Of a DNA stretch of 64,000 nucleotides, positions 20,033 to 31,709 are shown piece after piece. The DNA is from Enterobacterales bacterium. GTDB taxonomy: Bacteria > Pseudomonadota > Gammaproteobacteria > Enterobacterales > Enterobacteriaceae. Under the pieces are notes generated by a model. It made no database searches and was not told the DNA's origin. It worked only from the letters and a program-made list of their open reading frames with translations. The DNA is taken from NCBI GenBank assembly GCA_015654925.1, contig JAATFX010000083.1, forward strand, positions 1-64,000, written 5' to 3'. A program made the translations under genes and the position numbers. Every line of letters begins with the position of its first letter. Positions within the stretch are counted from its first letter, which is position 1.

Positions 20033-20662
20033 TTATCTGAGGAAGGGGTTGGTTTGCCGCTCGTGGCCGAGAGTGGACATCGGGCCATGGCCGGGAATAA
20101 AAGCGATATCGTCGCCCAGGGGCAGCAGCTTGGTGCGAATGGAGCTGATTAAATCCTGGTGGTTGCCGCGCGGAAAGTCACTGCGGCCGACCCCGCCGTA
20201 AAACAGCACGTCGCCCATCAGAATAATATGGGCATCCCGGTTATAAAACACGATATGCCCGGGGGTATGGCCGGGACAGTGCAATACTTCGAAACGTTCT
20301 TCGCCTACCGACACCTCGTCACCTTCCGCCAGCCAGCGATCCGGCGTAAAGGGCTGGCAGTCTTCCAGGCCGAACATGCGGCTTTGTTCCGGCAGCCCCG
20401 CCAGTAAAAACGCGTCTTCCTGATGAGGACCGACGATCGGCACCCCGTAATGGGCGGCCAGCTCGGCGGCGGCGCCGACATGGTCCAGATGGCCATGGGT
20501 GAGTAAGATTTGTTTTATCGTTACGGGACGCTGCGCGACCTCGTTTATCAGCCTGGCCGCTTCACCACCGGGATCGACCAGCGCGGCTTCGCCGGTTTTA
20601 TCGCACCATGCCAGCGTACAATTTTGGCTGAAATCGGTAACCGGGATAATATGGTATTTCAT
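20033..20662 (-). CDS. gloC: GloC, type II glyoxalase (hydroxyacylglutathione hydrolase family)
   Basis: 209 residues (E. coli YcbL/GloC 215). It has a metallo-beta-lactamase fold. The metal-binding motif is THGHLDHVG, followed by HCPGHTPGH, the MGDVLF aspartate and the final PGHGP histidine. It hydrolyses S-lactoylglutathione in methylglyoxal detoxification. The C-terminus stops a few residues earlier than E. coli, after NPFLR. Same gene order (gloC, mepK, ldtD on one strand) as in E. coli. Confidence 0.93.
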   Translation of the reverse strand: MKYHIIPVTDFSQNCTLAWCDKTGEAALVDPGGEAARLINEVAQRPVTIKQILLTHGHLDHVGAAAELAAHYGVPIVGPHQEDAFLLAGLPEQSRMFGLEDCQPFTPDRWLAEGDEVSVGEERFEVLHCPGHTPGHIVFYNRDAHIILMGDVLFYGGVGRSDFPRGNHQDLISSIRTKLLPLGDDIAFIPGHGPMSTLGHERQTNPFLR

Positions 20663-20745
20663 AACGCTCCGTTAAAATCTGACGTAAAAGGTGATTGTCC
20701 GCCCGGGCCCGGCGCGATATCCCGGGAATGGCGACAAACGCGCTT

Positions 20746-21294
20746 TTACCAGGTTCTCACCGGACCGGTATCAATATGAACGAAATTACTGCTGGGATAA
20801 TAACCCACCCCGCCCATACGCAACTTCAGCGCCGCTTTGCGGATGTTGCTCAGCTGCAGGCCTTCAATATGAAAATCCATCGCTTTGCCCAGCGTATGGT
20901 AACTGTGCTTGGCCACGCCCGAACTGTGCGCGCGCAGCTCATTATTGGTGTCCCGCGAACGGTAGCCCGAGATCAGCTGCACCGGTTTATTGGTATCCAA
21001 CATCATTTGCAAACGATATATATGATCAAACAAACGCGGATCGATACTCGTCACTTTGTTGGCGCGGTAATCGCGGAAAAAATGGTTCAGCCGGGACAGC
21101 TCTTCCGAATTATACCCTTTACCATTGAAGAATTCGGCTTTTAACGTTTCCCCGGTATTAAGATTATTCAGGGAAAGAATACGGGGCCGGGGCGTGGAAA
21201 GCGTTGCGAACGAGGTCTCGGGCAGCATGGCCAAACCTAAGCTTGCGCAGCTTAACGCCAACATTTTGCGGCGGTGATGATTTATATGATCCAT
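20746..21294 (-). CDS. mepK: MepK, murein endopeptidase with Tat signal
   Basis: 182 residues from the ATG at 21294, the same length as E. coli YcbK/MepK. The N-terminus has a twin-arginine type signal (HHRRKMLALSCASLG) with cleavage expected near SFA. The M15/DUF882 zinc site is visible as HSYHTLGKAMDFHIEG and the later FVHIDTG. In E. coli MepK cleaves 3-3 and 4-3 peptidoglycan crosslinks during cell elongation. A longer upstream reading (to 21345) would place the signal internally and is rejected. It sits next to the 3-3 crosslinking enzyme LdtD, a functionally linked pair. Confidence 0.93.
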   Translation of the reverse strand: MDHINHHRRKMLALSCASLGLAMLPETSFATLSTPRPRILSLNNLNTGETLKAEFFNGKGYNSEELSRLNHFFRDYRANKVTSIDPRLFDHIYRLQMMLDTNKPVQLISGYRSRDTNNELRAHSSGVAKHSYHTLGKAMDFHIEGLQLSNIRKAALKLRMGGVGYYPSSNFVHIDTGPVRTW

Positions 21295-21474
21295 GGGTAA
21301 TAACCAATCGGCATAAGGGAACAAACGAATTGCACATAAGCGCACCGTCGGGAACCATAACCGCAGTTATTAGCGCAGTCAACCCAAGCATTGTCAAGGT
21401 ATGCAAAGGCTCACATTTTAACCAGCCGGGTCAGAATTGACCCGGCCGCAAATAATTCTCATTCCTTCAGCGAT

Positions 21475-23274
21475 TTATTGTAGTAGCCGTTCCGCATTGG
21501 GTAGGCTTTTCGCCCCGATTTTGATGGTGGAATCATAATTGTAAATATCTGTACGAAATTGCGGTTTACCGTCATCCGCCACCCAGGCGGTCAGATAAAA
21601 CAGGTTAACCGGGATTTGGTGGCGGATCGGCACATAGGTGGTGTTGCCCTGTTTGAGCGTAGCGCTGACCCGGGTATCGCCCCAGCCGGCATCCTGGAGC
21701 AGCATATTGGCCAGATCGGACGCTTTGTTCACGCGCACGCAGCCGGAACTCAGGGCCCGCATATCGCTCAGGAACAGATTGTGGTTGGGCGTATCGTGTA
21801 GGTAGATGGCGTCCGAACTGGGCATATTGAATTTATAACGTCCCAGGGCATTGTTGACCCCCGGCGCCTGGCGCAGGCGGAACGGAAAGTGCGACGGCGA
21901 GATCATGCCCCAATCAAGGGTGGCGGGGTCGATGGCCTCGGCGTCGTTGCTCCAGCCCGATAAGACGGTGAACCCGTTACGCTGGAGATAACCCGGATCG
22001 CGCATGGCCTTTGGCACGATGTCCTGGCGGACCAGGGACGTCGGGACATTCCACGGCGGGTTAAGCACCACGCTGCTGAGCGCGCTGCGCATCAACGGCG
22101 TTTTGCGGCTCGGGCGCCCCACGATCACCCGCGATGACAACACTTCGGTGCCCTGATGATAGTAAACCAGGGAGAAGTTGGGGATATTCACCTGGATGCC
22201 GGTGTTGATGCGGTTATTAAGCAAACGCAGGCGCTGGATATTCAATGCCAGCAGGGTGACGCGGGTTTGCGGCGACACGTTAAGCCAATCCCTGGTTTGG
22301 CGGCCGATAACGCCGTCAGCGGTCAGTCCTTGCCAATTCTGGAAACGTTTGACCGCATCCACCAGATCCGCCGTGAATATTTTGTCCTGGGGATCAACCG
22401 TGGCCACCACGGCGGGGTCGGACGTCGAGGCGGAAGGGTTAAGCGAATCGGCGGCCGGGCTGACCACGACGGATTGCTGGACGTCGGTAACCGGCGGCGG
22501 CGTGCGCGCGTCAGCGGGGGCATTATCGGCGGTGGGCAACGGCGCCGCCGGCCCCGGGGTAAGCATGCCGCTGCGGCGCAATATTTCCCGCAATGCCGGA
22601 ATATCGTCGCTGAGCTGCCCGGGCTTCAGGCTATCTTTCCCATTGAGCTGCGGCCAGGGATGGGTGTCCGTCAGCATGGTTTTCAGGGCCTGGTGCATTT
22701 TGGGATACTGGGGATGCTGTGGGGCCAGGCCGGCGACGAAGCGCAATATGCTGCCATCGTTCACCGCATGCTGCCAATGCTCGACCGCCAGCGCGGGCGG
22801 CGGCGCCAGGCGATAAGTTTGGTTGCCATATAGCCAGGTCTCGCCGTTTTGCTCGACGCCGGCAACGAATTGCAAATAGCCGAGCATGGCATCGGACAAG
22901 ATGATATCCCGCGCCATGGCGCTGATATCGGGATTGGTCAGCCACTGGGTCCAGGTAATAAACTGCGGCTGCACGCCGGACAGCGCCAGCTCGGCCAATT
23001 GCTGTTGGAACTGCTGGACGGCGGCGCGGTCCTGCCACAGCGGCTGGTTATGCCGGGCGGCATACAGCGCCGCCAATTCGCCGCCATAATAGGGTTTGAT
23101 ACCGGCGGGCAATACCGTCGATAGCGCGGCGCGGCTATGCCCCAGCGTTTTGGTATCCGGCAGTATCGGGGCCGTGGCCACCTGGGCCTGGGCGGCAATC
23201 AGCGGAATCAGGGTCGATGCCAGCAGGCAGCCAATGACCGTACGTCGCCATAACACAGAATTGGTCAGTAACAT
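21475..23274 (-). CDS. ldtD: LdtD, L,D-transpeptidase (YcbB)
   Basis: 599 residues from the ATG at 23274, which has a strong AGGGGACAAGGG ribosome binding site. The N-terminus is a signal peptide (MLLTNSVLWRRTVIG). Next come a scaffold domain, a peptidoglycan-binding repeat (AVKRFQNWQGLTADGVIG, about 320-350) and a C-terminal YkuD catalytic domain with HDTPNHNLF and the catalytic cysteine in SSGCVRV. It forms 3-3 crosslinks in peptidoglycan and supports beta-lactam bypass and outer-membrane stress tolerance in E. coli. The linker around 250-315 is Pro/Ala/Thr-rich and differs from E. coli. Confidence 0.96.
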   Translation of the reverse strand: MLLTNSVLWRRTVIGCLLASTLIPLIAAQAQVATAPILPDTKTLGHSRAALSTVLPAGIKPYYGGELAALYAARHNQPLWQDRAAVQQFQQQLAELALSGVQPQFITWTQWLTNPDISAMARDIILSDAMLGYLQFVAGVEQNGETWLYGNQTYRLAPPPALAVEHWQHAVNDGSILRFVAGLAPQHPQYPKMHQALKTMLTDTHPWPQLNGKDSLKPGQLSDDIPALREILRRSGMLTPGPAAPLPTADNAPADARTPPPVTDVQQSVVVSPAADSLNPSASTSDPAVVATVDPQDKIFTADLVDAVKRFQNWQGLTADGVIGRQTRDWLNVSPQTRVTLLALNIQRLRLLNNRINTGIQVNIPNFSLVYYHQGTEVLSSRVIVGRPSRKTPLMRSALSSVVLNPPWNVPTSLVRQDIVPKAMRDPGYLQRNGFTVLSGWSNDAEAIDPATLDWGMISPSHFPFRLRQAPGVNNALGRYKFNMPSSDAIYLHDTPNHNLFLSDMRALSSGCVRVNKASDLANMLLQDAGWGDTRVSATLKQGNTTYVPIRHQIPVNLFYLTAWVADDGKPQFRTDIYNYDSTIKIGAKSLPNAERLLQ

Positions 23275-23419
23275 CCCTTGTCCCCTGTATACAGAATTGT
23301 TAATTATTATCGTCTTATTCTTTACACATAACTTTACCCTAGTATATAAGCAGAACGCCAACTCTGCGCTGCCCGAATGAGCTTAATGTGTAATCATTTT
23401 ATGGGTGCGGGCCGCACGC

Positions 23420-23448
23420 AAAAAAAAACCGCCCTTGGGGGACGGTTT
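23420..23448 (-). terminator. Terminator of the cmoM-mukFEB operon
   Basis: On the minus strand AAACCGTCC (23448-23440) pairs with GGGCGGTTT (23434-23426), one G-U pair, 5-base loop, followed by a run of nine T residues. About 40 bases past the mukB stop. Confidence 0.92.
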
Positions 23449-23487
23449 CTATCCGTTGACCAACCGGCACCGCCGGCAATAACGACT

Positions 23488-26400
23488 TTATGTGGCTTCC
23501 GGCGTGGCGACGGGTGCCGGCACCGGCGGCAGTTCGGCGCCGAAACCGCGCAGTCCCACCACGTGCACGTGTTCCTGGTTATTAAACACTTTACGTACCA
23601 GCTTGTAGGTCGTGCCCTTCTCCGGACTGATGTTTTCCGGCGCGGCGATAATCAGCTGCATTTGCAGCCGGTCGCACAACTCGAACAGCGTGGCGATGGA
23701 TTTGGCGTCAAGACGCGCCGCCTCATCGAGGAACAGCAGGCGGCACGGAGAAATATCCTTGCCGCGCAGCCGGCTGGATTCTTCTTCCCAGCTTTGCACC
23801 ACCATCACCAGAATCGACATGCCGGTACCGATGGCTTCGCCGGTGGACAGCGCCCCGCTCTCCGCCCTAAGCCAGCCGTCCGCGCCGCGGTTGACCTCCA
23901 CTTCCATCTCCAGATAGTTGCGGTAGTCGAGCAGTTCTTCGCCGATGGTTTGGGGAGTGCGTTGTCCCATATCGATATGCGGATTCAACCGCTGATATAA
24001 TTTCGCCAGGGCTTCGGAGAAGGTCAGGCGGTTGCTGCTAAACAGATCCTGATGCTGCTCCTGCTGTTCGCCCAGCACGTCGAGCAAAGTGGCGTGGGCC
24101 TCGCGCACATTCACGTTTAGCCGCACGCTTTTCACCTGGCCGAAGCTGACGGTTTGCAGCCCCTGGTTAAGCATGCGGATGCGGTTCTGCTCGCGCTGGA
24201 TGGTTTTACGGATGATATTCGCCACGCTGCGCGAGCTGATGGCCAGCTTCTGTTCTCGGGCGGTCAATTCCTCGGTTAACCGGCTGAGCTCGATTTCCAT
24301 CTGTTCGATGGCATCCACCGGATCGTCGGTGCGGATAATATCCTGGCGGATACGCTCGCGCAGATGCTGATAGACGGCGATAAAAAATTGAATTTTACGC
24401 TCCGGCCGTTTGGGATCTTCCGACAGGCGCAACACGTCGCGTAAATGTTCATTATCCGCCACCGCCAGGCGCAGCGCGCCCAAGGCCTTATCGGACATGG
24501 AACGCAGATCGTCCGCTTCCAGATAGGCCAGTTCCCGGCGGTGCAGGCGGCGCTCGACGCCGTTATCGCGCACCAGGCGCATCACGGCGCACCATCCGGC
24601 CTTGGCGGTCACCACCTGCTCGCGCATCTGGTGATATTCCCGCTCCAGCTTGTTTAGTTTTTTCTGCAAGGCGTCCATTTCCGTTTCGCAAAACGTCAGC
24701 TGTTTCTCAAGCTGATTGCGGCGCGTCCGGTTCTGGCTCAGGGCAGAATGCAATTGGTCCCGGCGCTCTTTGGCACGGGCCTCGGCGCTGGCGTCGGCCT
24801 GCACGCCGATATCCTGCAACTCCTGCGTCAGTTCCTGATACATGTCGCGCTTGGCGTCATAGGCGCTTTTCAGCGAGGCCAGTACCTGGTTAAGCTGGGT
24901 CAACTGCGCCTGATGCTGGCGCAATGCGTCGCGGGCGCGGCTGCGCTCGGTTTCCGCCTGCTCCAGCCGTTGCCGCAACTTATCGTTAAGATCGGAGCTT
25001 TCCGTCAACATACCGGCGGAGTCGGAATAGCCGAAATGGGCGCGGCGCTGGATCACTTCGGTAAGGGCGAAAGCCTGCTGCTTGGCCTGGCGCTGGGCCT
25101 GCTGGGCCTGCTGGTAATCGGCCTGCAATTGCTCATGCCGCTCGGGATCGCTTTGCAGTATCGACACCAGGGGTTCCAACTGGTCCAGGGCGCCGCGATG
25201 CTGCTGCAAATAGCGCACCGCATCCTGGGCTTCTTCCCAGTCCGCCTGCACGGTTTCCAACCGATCCGCCAGCGTATCGTCGCCCAGCAGGGTAACGCGC
25301 GGGATTAACCGGTTGAGCAAGCCCAGCCCGTCCCGCGCCTGTTCATACTGCTGGCGCTGCTGCTGGGTTTGTCCTTCGTACTCGCTCAGCTGGCGTTCGA
25401 GCTCGCCGCGCCGGGCGGTTAACCGGCGGATTTCCGCTTCGGGATCGTCCTCGAAGGCCACGGCCAGATGCGCGCCGACAAAACGGCCGAAGGCCTGATG
25501 CAGCCGCTGTATTTTCTGTACGTCAAACGACAGGGTGGCATAGCGCTCCGCCAGCGCATCGCGCTCGGCGTTGAGGCTTTCCAGGCGGTTTTCCCGCGCC
25601 GCGCGGCCGAACAGCGGCACTGCGGGAAAACGGGAATAACGCCACTGGCGATCGGCCACCTTGACCAGCACCGCCCTTTCCAGCTCTTCGATGCCGAATA
25701 CGCTGTCGTCGAAGGATTGCGGATCGCCCTCGATCAAATACAGGTCGTCGGGACACTCGTCCAGCCCGTCGAGCTGGTCGCGAATCCGCGATAAATCCGG
25801 CACCACGATGGCATGGCGCGACGGCCCGTACAGCGCTGAGAAATACGGCGCGTCATCAAAGGTGACATCGTCGTAAATTTCCGACAGCAGCACGCCGCCA
25901 AAACGTTCCGCCAGCGCGGCCAGCCGCAAATCTTCGCTGCCCCCCGGATGGCTGAGCCGCTCGATCTGATCTTCCAGACCGCGTTTGACGCCGGCGACTT
26001 CATCGCGCTCGACTGTGGTCTCGCGCTCGCGCTCCAGCAATTGCTGCATCGCTTCGGTCACCTGCGAGCCGCTTTCCAATTGCTCGCCGCTTTGCTCGCA
26101 CAGGGAGGTCAGCGCATCCTGCGCCGCCAGCCAGGCCGGCGCGCGCTGCGTCAGCAGTTGCAGCCGCTGGAGGATCTGATCCAGTTCCTGGCGCAGTCCC
26201 ATACGGCGTTCACCGGCCTCGGAGACCATCACCGATAGGGTTTCCACCCGGGCTTCCAGCTCCTGCCGCACCGCTTCCAGCTCGTCCGGCTGATAGTCGG
26301 TGCCGATGCGTTTACCAAACTCCGCCAGCAGACGCTGGGCCTCCTGCTGCTCGCGCAGGCGCTGCTCCAGTTCATTCAGCTGGCTGCGCAAAGCCTGTAG

Positions 26401-27942
26401 CCGGTCGGCCTGATGCTGCTGCGACGCCGCATCGCGCAGCAGATCGCGGGCGGTTGCCCAGGCATCGCTGCGGCTCACGTGCCCGGCTATCTTGGTCACC
26501 AGCCCGTAGGCCTGTTCGAATTGGCTGTGCGCGGCCTGGGCGACGCTTAATTTTTGCTCCAGCCCCAGCAATACGTCGGTCACTTCCCGCTCTTGCGCCT
26601 GGAATACCGCCAGCTCCTGTTCGGCGCCGGCGGCGCTCAGTTCCGGCAGGGCGCACAATTCGCGGGCGCGCTCCAGCGCCTGCAGTGCCTGCTGATATTG
26701 GATGGCGCGCGTTTGCTGCACGTCCAGCGCCTGCTGGTAATCGGCCAGCTGGCTTTTCAGTTCATCCACTTCCAGCTCGGCGGCTTCGGCACGCGCCTCG
26801 TTGTCCTGATGGATTTCGCTGGCTTCGGCCACCACCTCGTTTTGCTCTTCCAGACGAAAGGTCAGCTCGTCGATATCGTCGCGATAGCGGCTGATTTTTT
26901 CCTGCTGGCGCATGGCGGTTTGCACCAGGTTTAAATGATCGCTGGCGGCCTGATAATCGGTTTCCAGATCCGATTCGGCGGCGATGGTTTCCCCCAATTC
27001 GCGCGCCATGTCCACGTGGCGATACTGTTCCACCGCCAGCTGTTTGCGGCTGCCGAGCAAATCCCGGCGCAGCATCAATGCGCGATCCAGATGGATGCGC
27101 CGTTCGTTGGCGTGGCGCATATAGTCCGCCGCCACGTACGACGTCGCTTCGGAAATCAGATGCTTGAACAGATCGCGATCCGACTGGGTGACCCGTATGG
27201 CTTCAAGGGTCATGCGGTTTTCACGCAGCGCCGCTTCCATATCCTGAAACGCCTTGCGCACGCCGCCGTTTTCCGGCAGCAGGTAATCGCGCAGGGAACG
27301 GGTAATGGCGCTGGAGATGCCGCCGTACAGCGAGGCCTCGATCAGGCGATAGTATTTGCTGCGATCGGCCGCGGAGCGCAAGCGCCGGGGAATGACGCCT
27401 AAATCGAACATCAGGGAGTGATAGTCGGTAATGGAGTTGAATACCTTGAACTGTACCCCTTCGATTTCCTCCACCCGCTCCTTCAGTTCCTGCAGGCTTA
27501 ACACCCGCGCCTGGCGATCCCCCACCGCCTGGGTGAAGATTTCCGTGGGCTGCACCGCCGTGGGCAGGCCCTGGATCATAAAGGGTTTGATATCCACCTT
27601 GCGATCGCGCCCGGCGATTTGCTGTAGCCGCACCCCGACCAGCACCCGCTGATGGCGGGAGTTCACCACGTCCAGGGCGGCGTAGCAGACGCCGGCGCGC
27701 AGTTTGCCGTGCAGCCCCTTGTCGCGGGAACCGCTGGTGGCGCCGGCTTCGGTGGTATTACGAAAATGCAGCAGGGTTAAATCCGGAATCAAAGCGGTAA
27801 TAAAGGCCGCCATGGTTGTTGATTTCCCCGCCCCGTTACCGCCGGACAAGGTGGTGACCAACCCATCCAAATCAAAGGTACGGGCAAAAAAACCGTTCCA
27901 GTTAACCAGGGTCAATGAGCGAAATTTACCACGTTCAATCAT
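23488..27942 (-). CDS. mukB: MukB, SMC-like chromosome condensin subunit
   Basis: 1484 residues (E. coli 1486). N-terminal ATPase head with Walker [10 protein letters not shown] at residues 34-42, two long coiled-coil arms separated by a hinge (about 640-780), and a C-terminal head with the signature segment [11 protein letters not shown] and Walker [12 protein letters not shown]. MukB dimers with MukE and MukF organise and segregate the chromosome. The start overlaps the mukE stop (ATGA), so translation is coupled. The last 20 residues are Pro/Ala-rich. Confidence 0.99.
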   Translation of the reverse strand: MIERGKFRSLTLVNWNGFFARTFDLDGLVTTLSGGNGAGKSTTMAAFITALIPDLTLLHFRNTTEAGATSGSRDKGLHGKLRAGVCYAALDVVNSRHQRVLVGVRLQQIAGRDRKVDIKPFMIQGLPTAVQPTEIFTQAVGDRQARVLSLQELKERVEEIEGVQFKVFNSITDYHSLMFDLGVIPRRLRSAADRSKYYRLIEASLYGGISSAITRSLRDYLLPENGGVRKAFQDMEAALRENRMTLEAIRVTQSDRDLFKHLISEATSYVAADYMRHANERRIHLDRALMLRRDLLGSRKQLAVEQYRHVDMARELGETIAAESDLETDYQAASDHLNLVQTAMRQQEKISRYRDDIDELTFRLEEQNEVVAEASEIHQDNEARAEAAELEVDELKSQLADYQQALDVQQTRAIQYQQALQALERARELCALPELSAAGAEQELAVFQAQEREVTDVLLGLEQKLSVAQAAHSQFEQAYGLVTKIAGHVSRSDAWATARDLLRDAASQQHQADRLQALRSQLNELEQRLREQQEAQRLLAEFGKRIGTDYQPDELEAVRQELEARVETLSVMVSEAGERRMGLRQELDQILQRLQLLTQRAPAWLAAQDALTSLCEQSGEQLESGSQVTEAMQQLLERERETTVERDEVAGVKRGLEDQIERLSHPGGSEDLRLAALAERFGGVLLSEIYDDVTFDDAPYFSALYGPSRHAIVVPDLSRIRDQLDGLDECPDDLYLIEGDPQSFDDSVFGIEELERAVLVKVADRQWRYSRFPAVPLFGRAARENRLESLNAERDALAERYATLSFDVQKIQRLHQAFGRFVGAHLAVAFEDDPEAEIRRLTARRGELERQLSEYEGQTQQQRQQYEQARDGLGLLNRLIPRVTLLGDDTLADRLETVQADWEEAQDAVRYLQQHRGALDQLEPLVSILQSDPERHEQLQADYQQAQQAQRQAKQQAFALTEVIQRRAHFGYSDSAGMLTESSDLNDKLRQRLEQAETERSRARDALRQHQAQLTQLNQVLASLKSAYDAKRDMYQELTQELQDIGVQADASAEARAKERRDQLHSALSQNRTRRNQLEKQLTFCETEMDALQKKLNKLEREYHQMREQVVTAKAGWCAVMRLVRDNGVERRLHRRELAYLEADDLRSMSDKALGALRLAVADNEHLRDVLRLSEDPKRPERKIQFFIAVYQHLRERIRQDIIRTDDPVDAIEQMEIELSRLTEELTAREQKLAISSRSVANIIRKTIQREQNRIRMLNQGLQTVSFGQVKSVRLNVNVREAHATLLDVLGEQQEQHQDLFSSNRLTFSEALAKLYQRLNPHIDMGQRTPQTIGEELLDYRNYLEMEVEVNRGADGWLRAESGALSTGEAIGTGMSILVMVVQSWEEESSRLRGKDISPCRLLFLDEAARLDAKSIATLFELCDRLQMQLIIAAPENISPEKGTTYKLVRKVFNNQEHVHVVGLRGFGAELPPVPAPVATPEAT

Positions 27943-28670
27943 GCAAGTTCATCCTCGGCGCTGTCCGACGATCCGTCATCAAGATTGCCATTGTCGTCAT
28001 CCTGCTCGTCATTAAGCGATAAGGCCTGTTCTATCGGCATCGCCTCGCCATCGCGGATCATGCGCAGCTGCGCTTCGCGCTGATCGTCGCCGCTGCGCAC
28101 ATCGGCGCCGAAACGGAATACCGCTTCGGTAATGCGGAATTTGGCGGTGTCGTTGCCCATAAACCACACCATGCCCAGCCGGCGCAGGCGGTTAAGCGAG
28201 GTTCTGACTTTTTCCTGCAGCTTTTGCCTATCCAAATCGGAGCCGGTGGAGCGTTGGTTGACCAGTTTAAGCAATTTGTTTTCATCCGCCAGGGCGAGCA
28301 ATTCGTCGTACAGCTCCTGCTGGGTAAAAATGCCTTCATGGGCCAGCCGTTCGGGGCTTAAATAGAGGTAGCAGAGGATCTTGCCCACCATCATATCCAG
28401 CTCCGACAACACCGAGCGCGAAATAAGCGTGGTGGACCGGGGACGCAGATAGAAAAAGCCCTCCGGCGCGCGCACCAGTTCCACGTTGTAGCGCCGGTAA
28501 AAGCCTTCCAGCTCGTCCTGGAAGTCCATCAGGAAGGCATGGTTATCCAGCTCTTCGGCGCCGATATGGCGCCCGGAGCGCAGCGCGCTGTCCAGGGCCG
28601 GGAAAATCGGATTGGACAGCGCTTTCGCCAGCTTTACCGGCATGGTTTCTTCAATACTTATCGATGACAT
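27939..28670 (-). CDS. mukE: MukE condensin subunit
   Basis: 243 residues from the ATG at 28670. This start gives [20 protein letters not shown], matching the E. coli N-terminus; six further upstream codons are in frame but unsupported. It is a winged-helix protein that binds the MukF linker and middle region, forming the kleisin complex with MukB. The conserved block [13 protein letters not shown] and the [10 protein letters not shown] segment are present. The tail from about 215 is acidic. It overlaps mukF by 20 bases and mukB by 4. Confidence 0.97.
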   Translation of the reverse strand: MSSISIEETMPVKLAKALSNPIFPALDSALRSGRHIGAEELDNHAFLMDFQDELEGFYRRYNVELVRAPEGFFYLRPRSTTLISRSVLSELDMMVGKILCYLYLSPERLAHEGIFTQQELYDELLALADENKLLKLVNQRSTGSDLDRQKLQEKVRTSLNRLRRLGMVWFMGNDTAKFRITEAVFRFGADVRSGDDQREAQLRMIRDGEAMPIEQALSLNDEQDDDNGNLDDGSSDSAEDELA

Positions 28671-29973
28671 GGGCCTGTACCTTAGCACCGTAATCGTTGA
28701 TTGCCTGCCATGACGGCGGTAATCCGGAAAAATCCGACCCGGCCACGCCTAAGCGCACGGCCTGGTCGACTAGAATACGCGCAACGTCGAACTGCCGCGC
28801 GCGCGGAAAGCGGGCCAGATAATCACGCAGCACCTGGCCGAGGTCGAGGGGCAATTGCTGCTGCTTATAGCGGGCCAGCGCCTCTTCGATCATGGCCGCC
28901 AGCTGCTCGCGCACCTCGTTGAATTCTTCATATTCCATATCCGGCGGCAGCTCGCCGGTCACTTCTTCGCTGCGCAGGGCCAGCTCTTCGTCACGCATAT
29001 CCAGCAGGCGATCGGCATTGGCGTAGGTCAGCGCCCAGGGACGATCGAAATAGTGCTGCACCGACTGGCGCAGGCGCTGGGCAAATACCCGGTTTTTATC
29101 CATATCGATGGCGGTACGGATAAAACGATGCACGTGGCGATCGTACCCTATCCACAAATCTATCGCCTGCTGGCCCCAGCTGGTAATCCGGTCCAGCTTG
29201 TTTTGCAAATCGAGCACCAGCTTATCGATAAACGTGAGTTGCTGGTGGCCGAGCGTCGCATCCTGGATGCGCAACAGGTTGGCCTGCAATTTATCCCCCG
29301 CCGCTTCCAGGGTGTCCTGGAGCTCGCGCAGGGTGCCCGAGGTTTCCGACAACAATAATTCGCAGCTGGCGATGGCCGCGCGCCAATCCTGGTTGAGCAA
29401 GGCCGCGATATCGTCTTTTACCGACTGCTGCTGCTCGTCCATGATGCGCTGGGTCATGTCGATACTGTCGAAAATTTCCGCCACCGAATATTTCAGCGGG
29501 GCGAAGACATTGCGGTGCCAATGGAATTCGTCGCCGTCTTCTTCCGCCGCTTCCGCCGCCCGCTGCAACTCCTGGGCGACGATGGAAAGCTGCACCGATA
29601 GGCGCAGCGTGGAAAATTCACGCTGGCGTATATAGTAATCGCTGATACCGATGCCAAGGGGCGTCAGGCGGTAAATGGCATTGCCGTCCGCCAGTTCGCT
29701 GACGAAGCGATTCAACAACCGCTGCCGCACCAGGTCATTAATGGCGTTATTGGCGCGCACCGCAACCGTCTCATGGGTCTGTTCAAACCCTTTGCTGACG
29801 TGGCGGAACGCGTCCACCAGCTCGCCCTCGCTCATTTCGCCGTCCATGCGCTCGCTATTGAGCGTGGCGATGGCCAGCACAAACGCCAGCCGCTCGGTGG
29901 GCAACGATAATGAGAAGTCATTTTTCCGGGCCCAGGCGACCAGTTCCGGTACAGTCTGGGAAAATTCACTCAT
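28651..29973 (-). CDS. mukF: MukF kleisin subunit of the condensin complex
   Basis: 440 residues, same as E. coli. The N-terminal winged-helix dimerisation domain ([20 protein letters not shown]...) is followed by a helical middle, an acidic linker and a C-terminal winged-helix domain that binds the MukB head. As the kleisin it bridges the MukB dimer heads. The start overlaps the cmoM stop (ATGA), giving a tight four-gene operon cmoM-mukF-mukE-mukB. Confidence 0.97.
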   Translation of the reverse strand: MSEFSQTVPELVAWARKNDFSLSLPTERLAFVLAIATLNSERMDGEMSEGELVDAFRHVSKGFEQTHETVAVRANNAINDLVRQRLLNRFVSELADGNAIYRLTPLGIGISDYYIRQREFSTLRLSVQLSIVAQELQRAAEAAEEDGDEFHWHRNVFAPLKYSVAEIFDSIDMTQRIMDEQQQSVKDDIAALLNQDWRAAIASCELLLSETSGTLRELQDTLEAAGDKLQANLLRIQDATLGHQQLTFIDKLVLDLQNKLDRITSWGQQAIDLWIGYDRHVHRFIRTAIDMDKNRVFAQRLRQSVQHYFDRPWALTYANADRLLDMRDEELALRSEEVTGELPPDMEYEEFNEVREQLAAMIEEALARYKQQQLPLDLGQVLRDYLARFPRARQFDVARILVDQAVRLGVAGSDFSGLPPSWQAINDYGAKVQAHVIDKY

Positions 29974-30755
29974 AATTCATCCTTCAGGGAGGTTTTATGC
30001 GCCATGACGTGGATGTAGCGCCCCATGCCGATAAAGGGTTCCTGCCGGCAATAGCGCTGCTCCATTGCCAGCAAGGCCGGAAAATCATCCTGTTGCTGCT
30101 GTTTATTTTGCAGGTAGTCATGGAATACGCGCACGCCGCTTTTGCCGCCCAGCGTCATGCCCATATCGGTCAGCCAGCCGTAAACCTGCGCCGGATCGCA
30201 AGGGTGATCCGGCACCAGCGAGCGTTTTTTACGCTTGGGCATCCCGGCCGCCACGATATTGATATTGCCCAGGATCATATTGCGCATGATCAGCCCGTGC
30301 TTATTGTAAAACATTAACGACAGAGCGCCACCCGGCGCCAGGCAATCATGCAGCCTCTGCAATAATTCACGGGGGTCGGCCACCCATTCCAGCACCGCAT
30401 GCAACAATATCAGATCGGCCGGCCTTTCCAAATGGGGGGCGATGTCCTGCGCCGCGCACTGTACAAATTGCATGTTGGCGCTCACAGATTGTTCCTGCGC
30501 CACTTGCCGCGCCCGCTCAATCATGCCTGCCGAGAGATCGCATAACAACAGCCGGTGGCCCAACGCCGCCAGTTGGCATGCCATGCGCCCTTCCCCGCCG
30601 CCGGCGTCGAGAATATACAGCGGGCGGTCGGGCAGGCGGTTTAATAGCCTTTGGAGATCTTGCCATACCACCGCCTGACGAATTTGCCCTTTGGTCGTGC
30701 CATAAATATTGCGCGCGAACTTGTCGGCAATATCGTCAAAATTGCGGTCCTGCAT
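29970..30755 (-). CDS. cmoM: CmoM, tRNA 5-carboxymethoxyuridine methyltransferase
   Basis: 261 residues from the ATG at 30755 (same length as E. coli CmoM/SmtA), starting [20 protein letters not shown]. It is a class I SAM-dependent methyltransferase with the glycine-rich motif I in [11 protein letters not shown]. It methylates cmo5U at the tRNA wobble position to mcmo5U, widening decoding of NNG codons. It is the first gene of the mukFEB operon. The longer reading to 30773 is not supported by the family. Confidence 0.95.
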   Translation of the reverse strand: MQDRNFDDIADKFARNIYGTTKGQIRQAVVWQDLQRLLNRLPDRPLYILDAGGGEGRMACQLAALGHRLLLCDLSAGMIERARQVAQEQSVSANMQFVQCAAQDIAPHLERPADLILLHAVLEWVADPRELLQRLHDCLAPGGALSLMFYNKHGLIMRNMILGNINIVAAGMPKRKKRSLVPDHPCDPAQVYGWLTDMGMTLGGKSGVRVFHDYLQNKQQQQDDFPALLAMEQRYCRQEPFIGMGRYIHVMAHKTSLKDEL

Positions 30756-30909
30756 AATCGATGCTCCGGGCATAACGGACGGGACACGGCGTTTTTGCCA
30801 AAAACCTGCCGTGAACCGACTATTTTGTCACAGGCTGGCTTAGAATGAATCCTTCTGGCGCCGGATTGCGCCTGGTTGACTATATTTCATCCAATTGGAG
30901 CGTTTTTTG

Positions 30910-31701
30910 ATGCTTTTTACCCTTAAAAAAATCGTCGGCGGCCTGTTATTACCGCTGCCGCTGCTGATTTTACTGACGGGGGCCGGTCTGCTGCTGCTTT
31001 GGCTGACCCGCTGGCAACGCGCCGGCAAGGGACTGGTGACCTTTGGTTGGCTCTGTTTGCTGCTATTAAGCCTGCAACCGGTGGCTGACCGGCTGCTGTC
31101 GCCGCTGGAGTCGGCCTATCCCACCTACCGGGGCCAACAGCCGGGCATCGCCTACGTCGTCGTGCTGGGAGGGGGATATACTTTTAATCCGCAATGGGCG
31201 CCGAGTTCCAATCTGATTAATAACAGCTTACCGCGGGTAGCCGAGGGTATCCGGCTTTATCGCAGCCATCCCGGGGCAAAACTGGTGTTTACCGGCGCCG
31301 CGGCGGGGCATAATCCGGTAAGCAGCGCGGAAACGGCGTCGCGGGTGGCCCAAAGCCTTGGCGTGCCGGGGGGGGATATTATCGTGCTGGACCAGCCGCG
31401 GGATACCCGGCAGGAAGCGGCCAGCGTCGGCGCGCTGGTGGGCAAGGCGCCGTTTTTATTGGTGACCTCGGCCAATCATTTGCCGCGCGCCATGGGCTTT
31501 TTCCAAGCCGCGGGATTATCACCGGTGCCCGCACCGGCCAATCAGCTGGCGATATCCAGCCCGTTAAATATTTGGGAGAAGGTTATCCCGTCGCCGCTGT
31601 GGCTGGGACATGCCGACCGCGCCTGGTATGAAACCCTGGGCCGGGCGTGGCAGTGGCTTACCGGCCGGGATGCGGCAACCGGCGCCGGCGAAAAGAACTG
31701 A
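30910..31701 (+). CDS. elyC: ElyC, envelope biogenesis factor (DUF218)
   Basis: 263 residues from the ATG at 30910 with GGAG nine bases upstream; a longer reading to 30895 would need a TTG start. Two N-terminal membrane helices (about residues 8-30 and 37-55) are followed by a periplasmic DUF218 domain with VVLGGGYTFNPQWAPSSN and LVTSANHLPRAM. In E. coli ElyC supports peptidoglycan assembly at low temperature by affecting undecaprenyl-phosphate use. Divergent from cmoM and convergent with ycbJ, with only 8 bases between stops. Confidence 0.94.
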   Translation: MLFTLKKIVGGLLLPLPLLILLTGAGLLLLWLTRWQRAGKGLVTFGWLCLLLLSLQPVADRLLSPLESAYPTYRGQQPGIAYVVVLGGGYTFNPQWAPSSNLINNSLPRVAEGIRLYRSHPGAKLVFTGAAAGHNPVSSAETASRVAQSLGVPGGDIIVLDQPRDTRQEAASVGALVGKAPFLLVTSANHLPRAMGFFQAAGLSPVPAPANQLAISSPLNIWEKVIPSPLWLGHADRAWYETLGRAWQWLTGRDAATGAGEKN

Positions 31702-31709
31702 ACGCCGGG

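Noticed and set aside
22156-22833. Plus-strand frames of 212-225 codons opposite ldtD
   Set aside because: Antisense of the Pro/Ala-rich linker of LdtD, where stop codons are rare on both strands.
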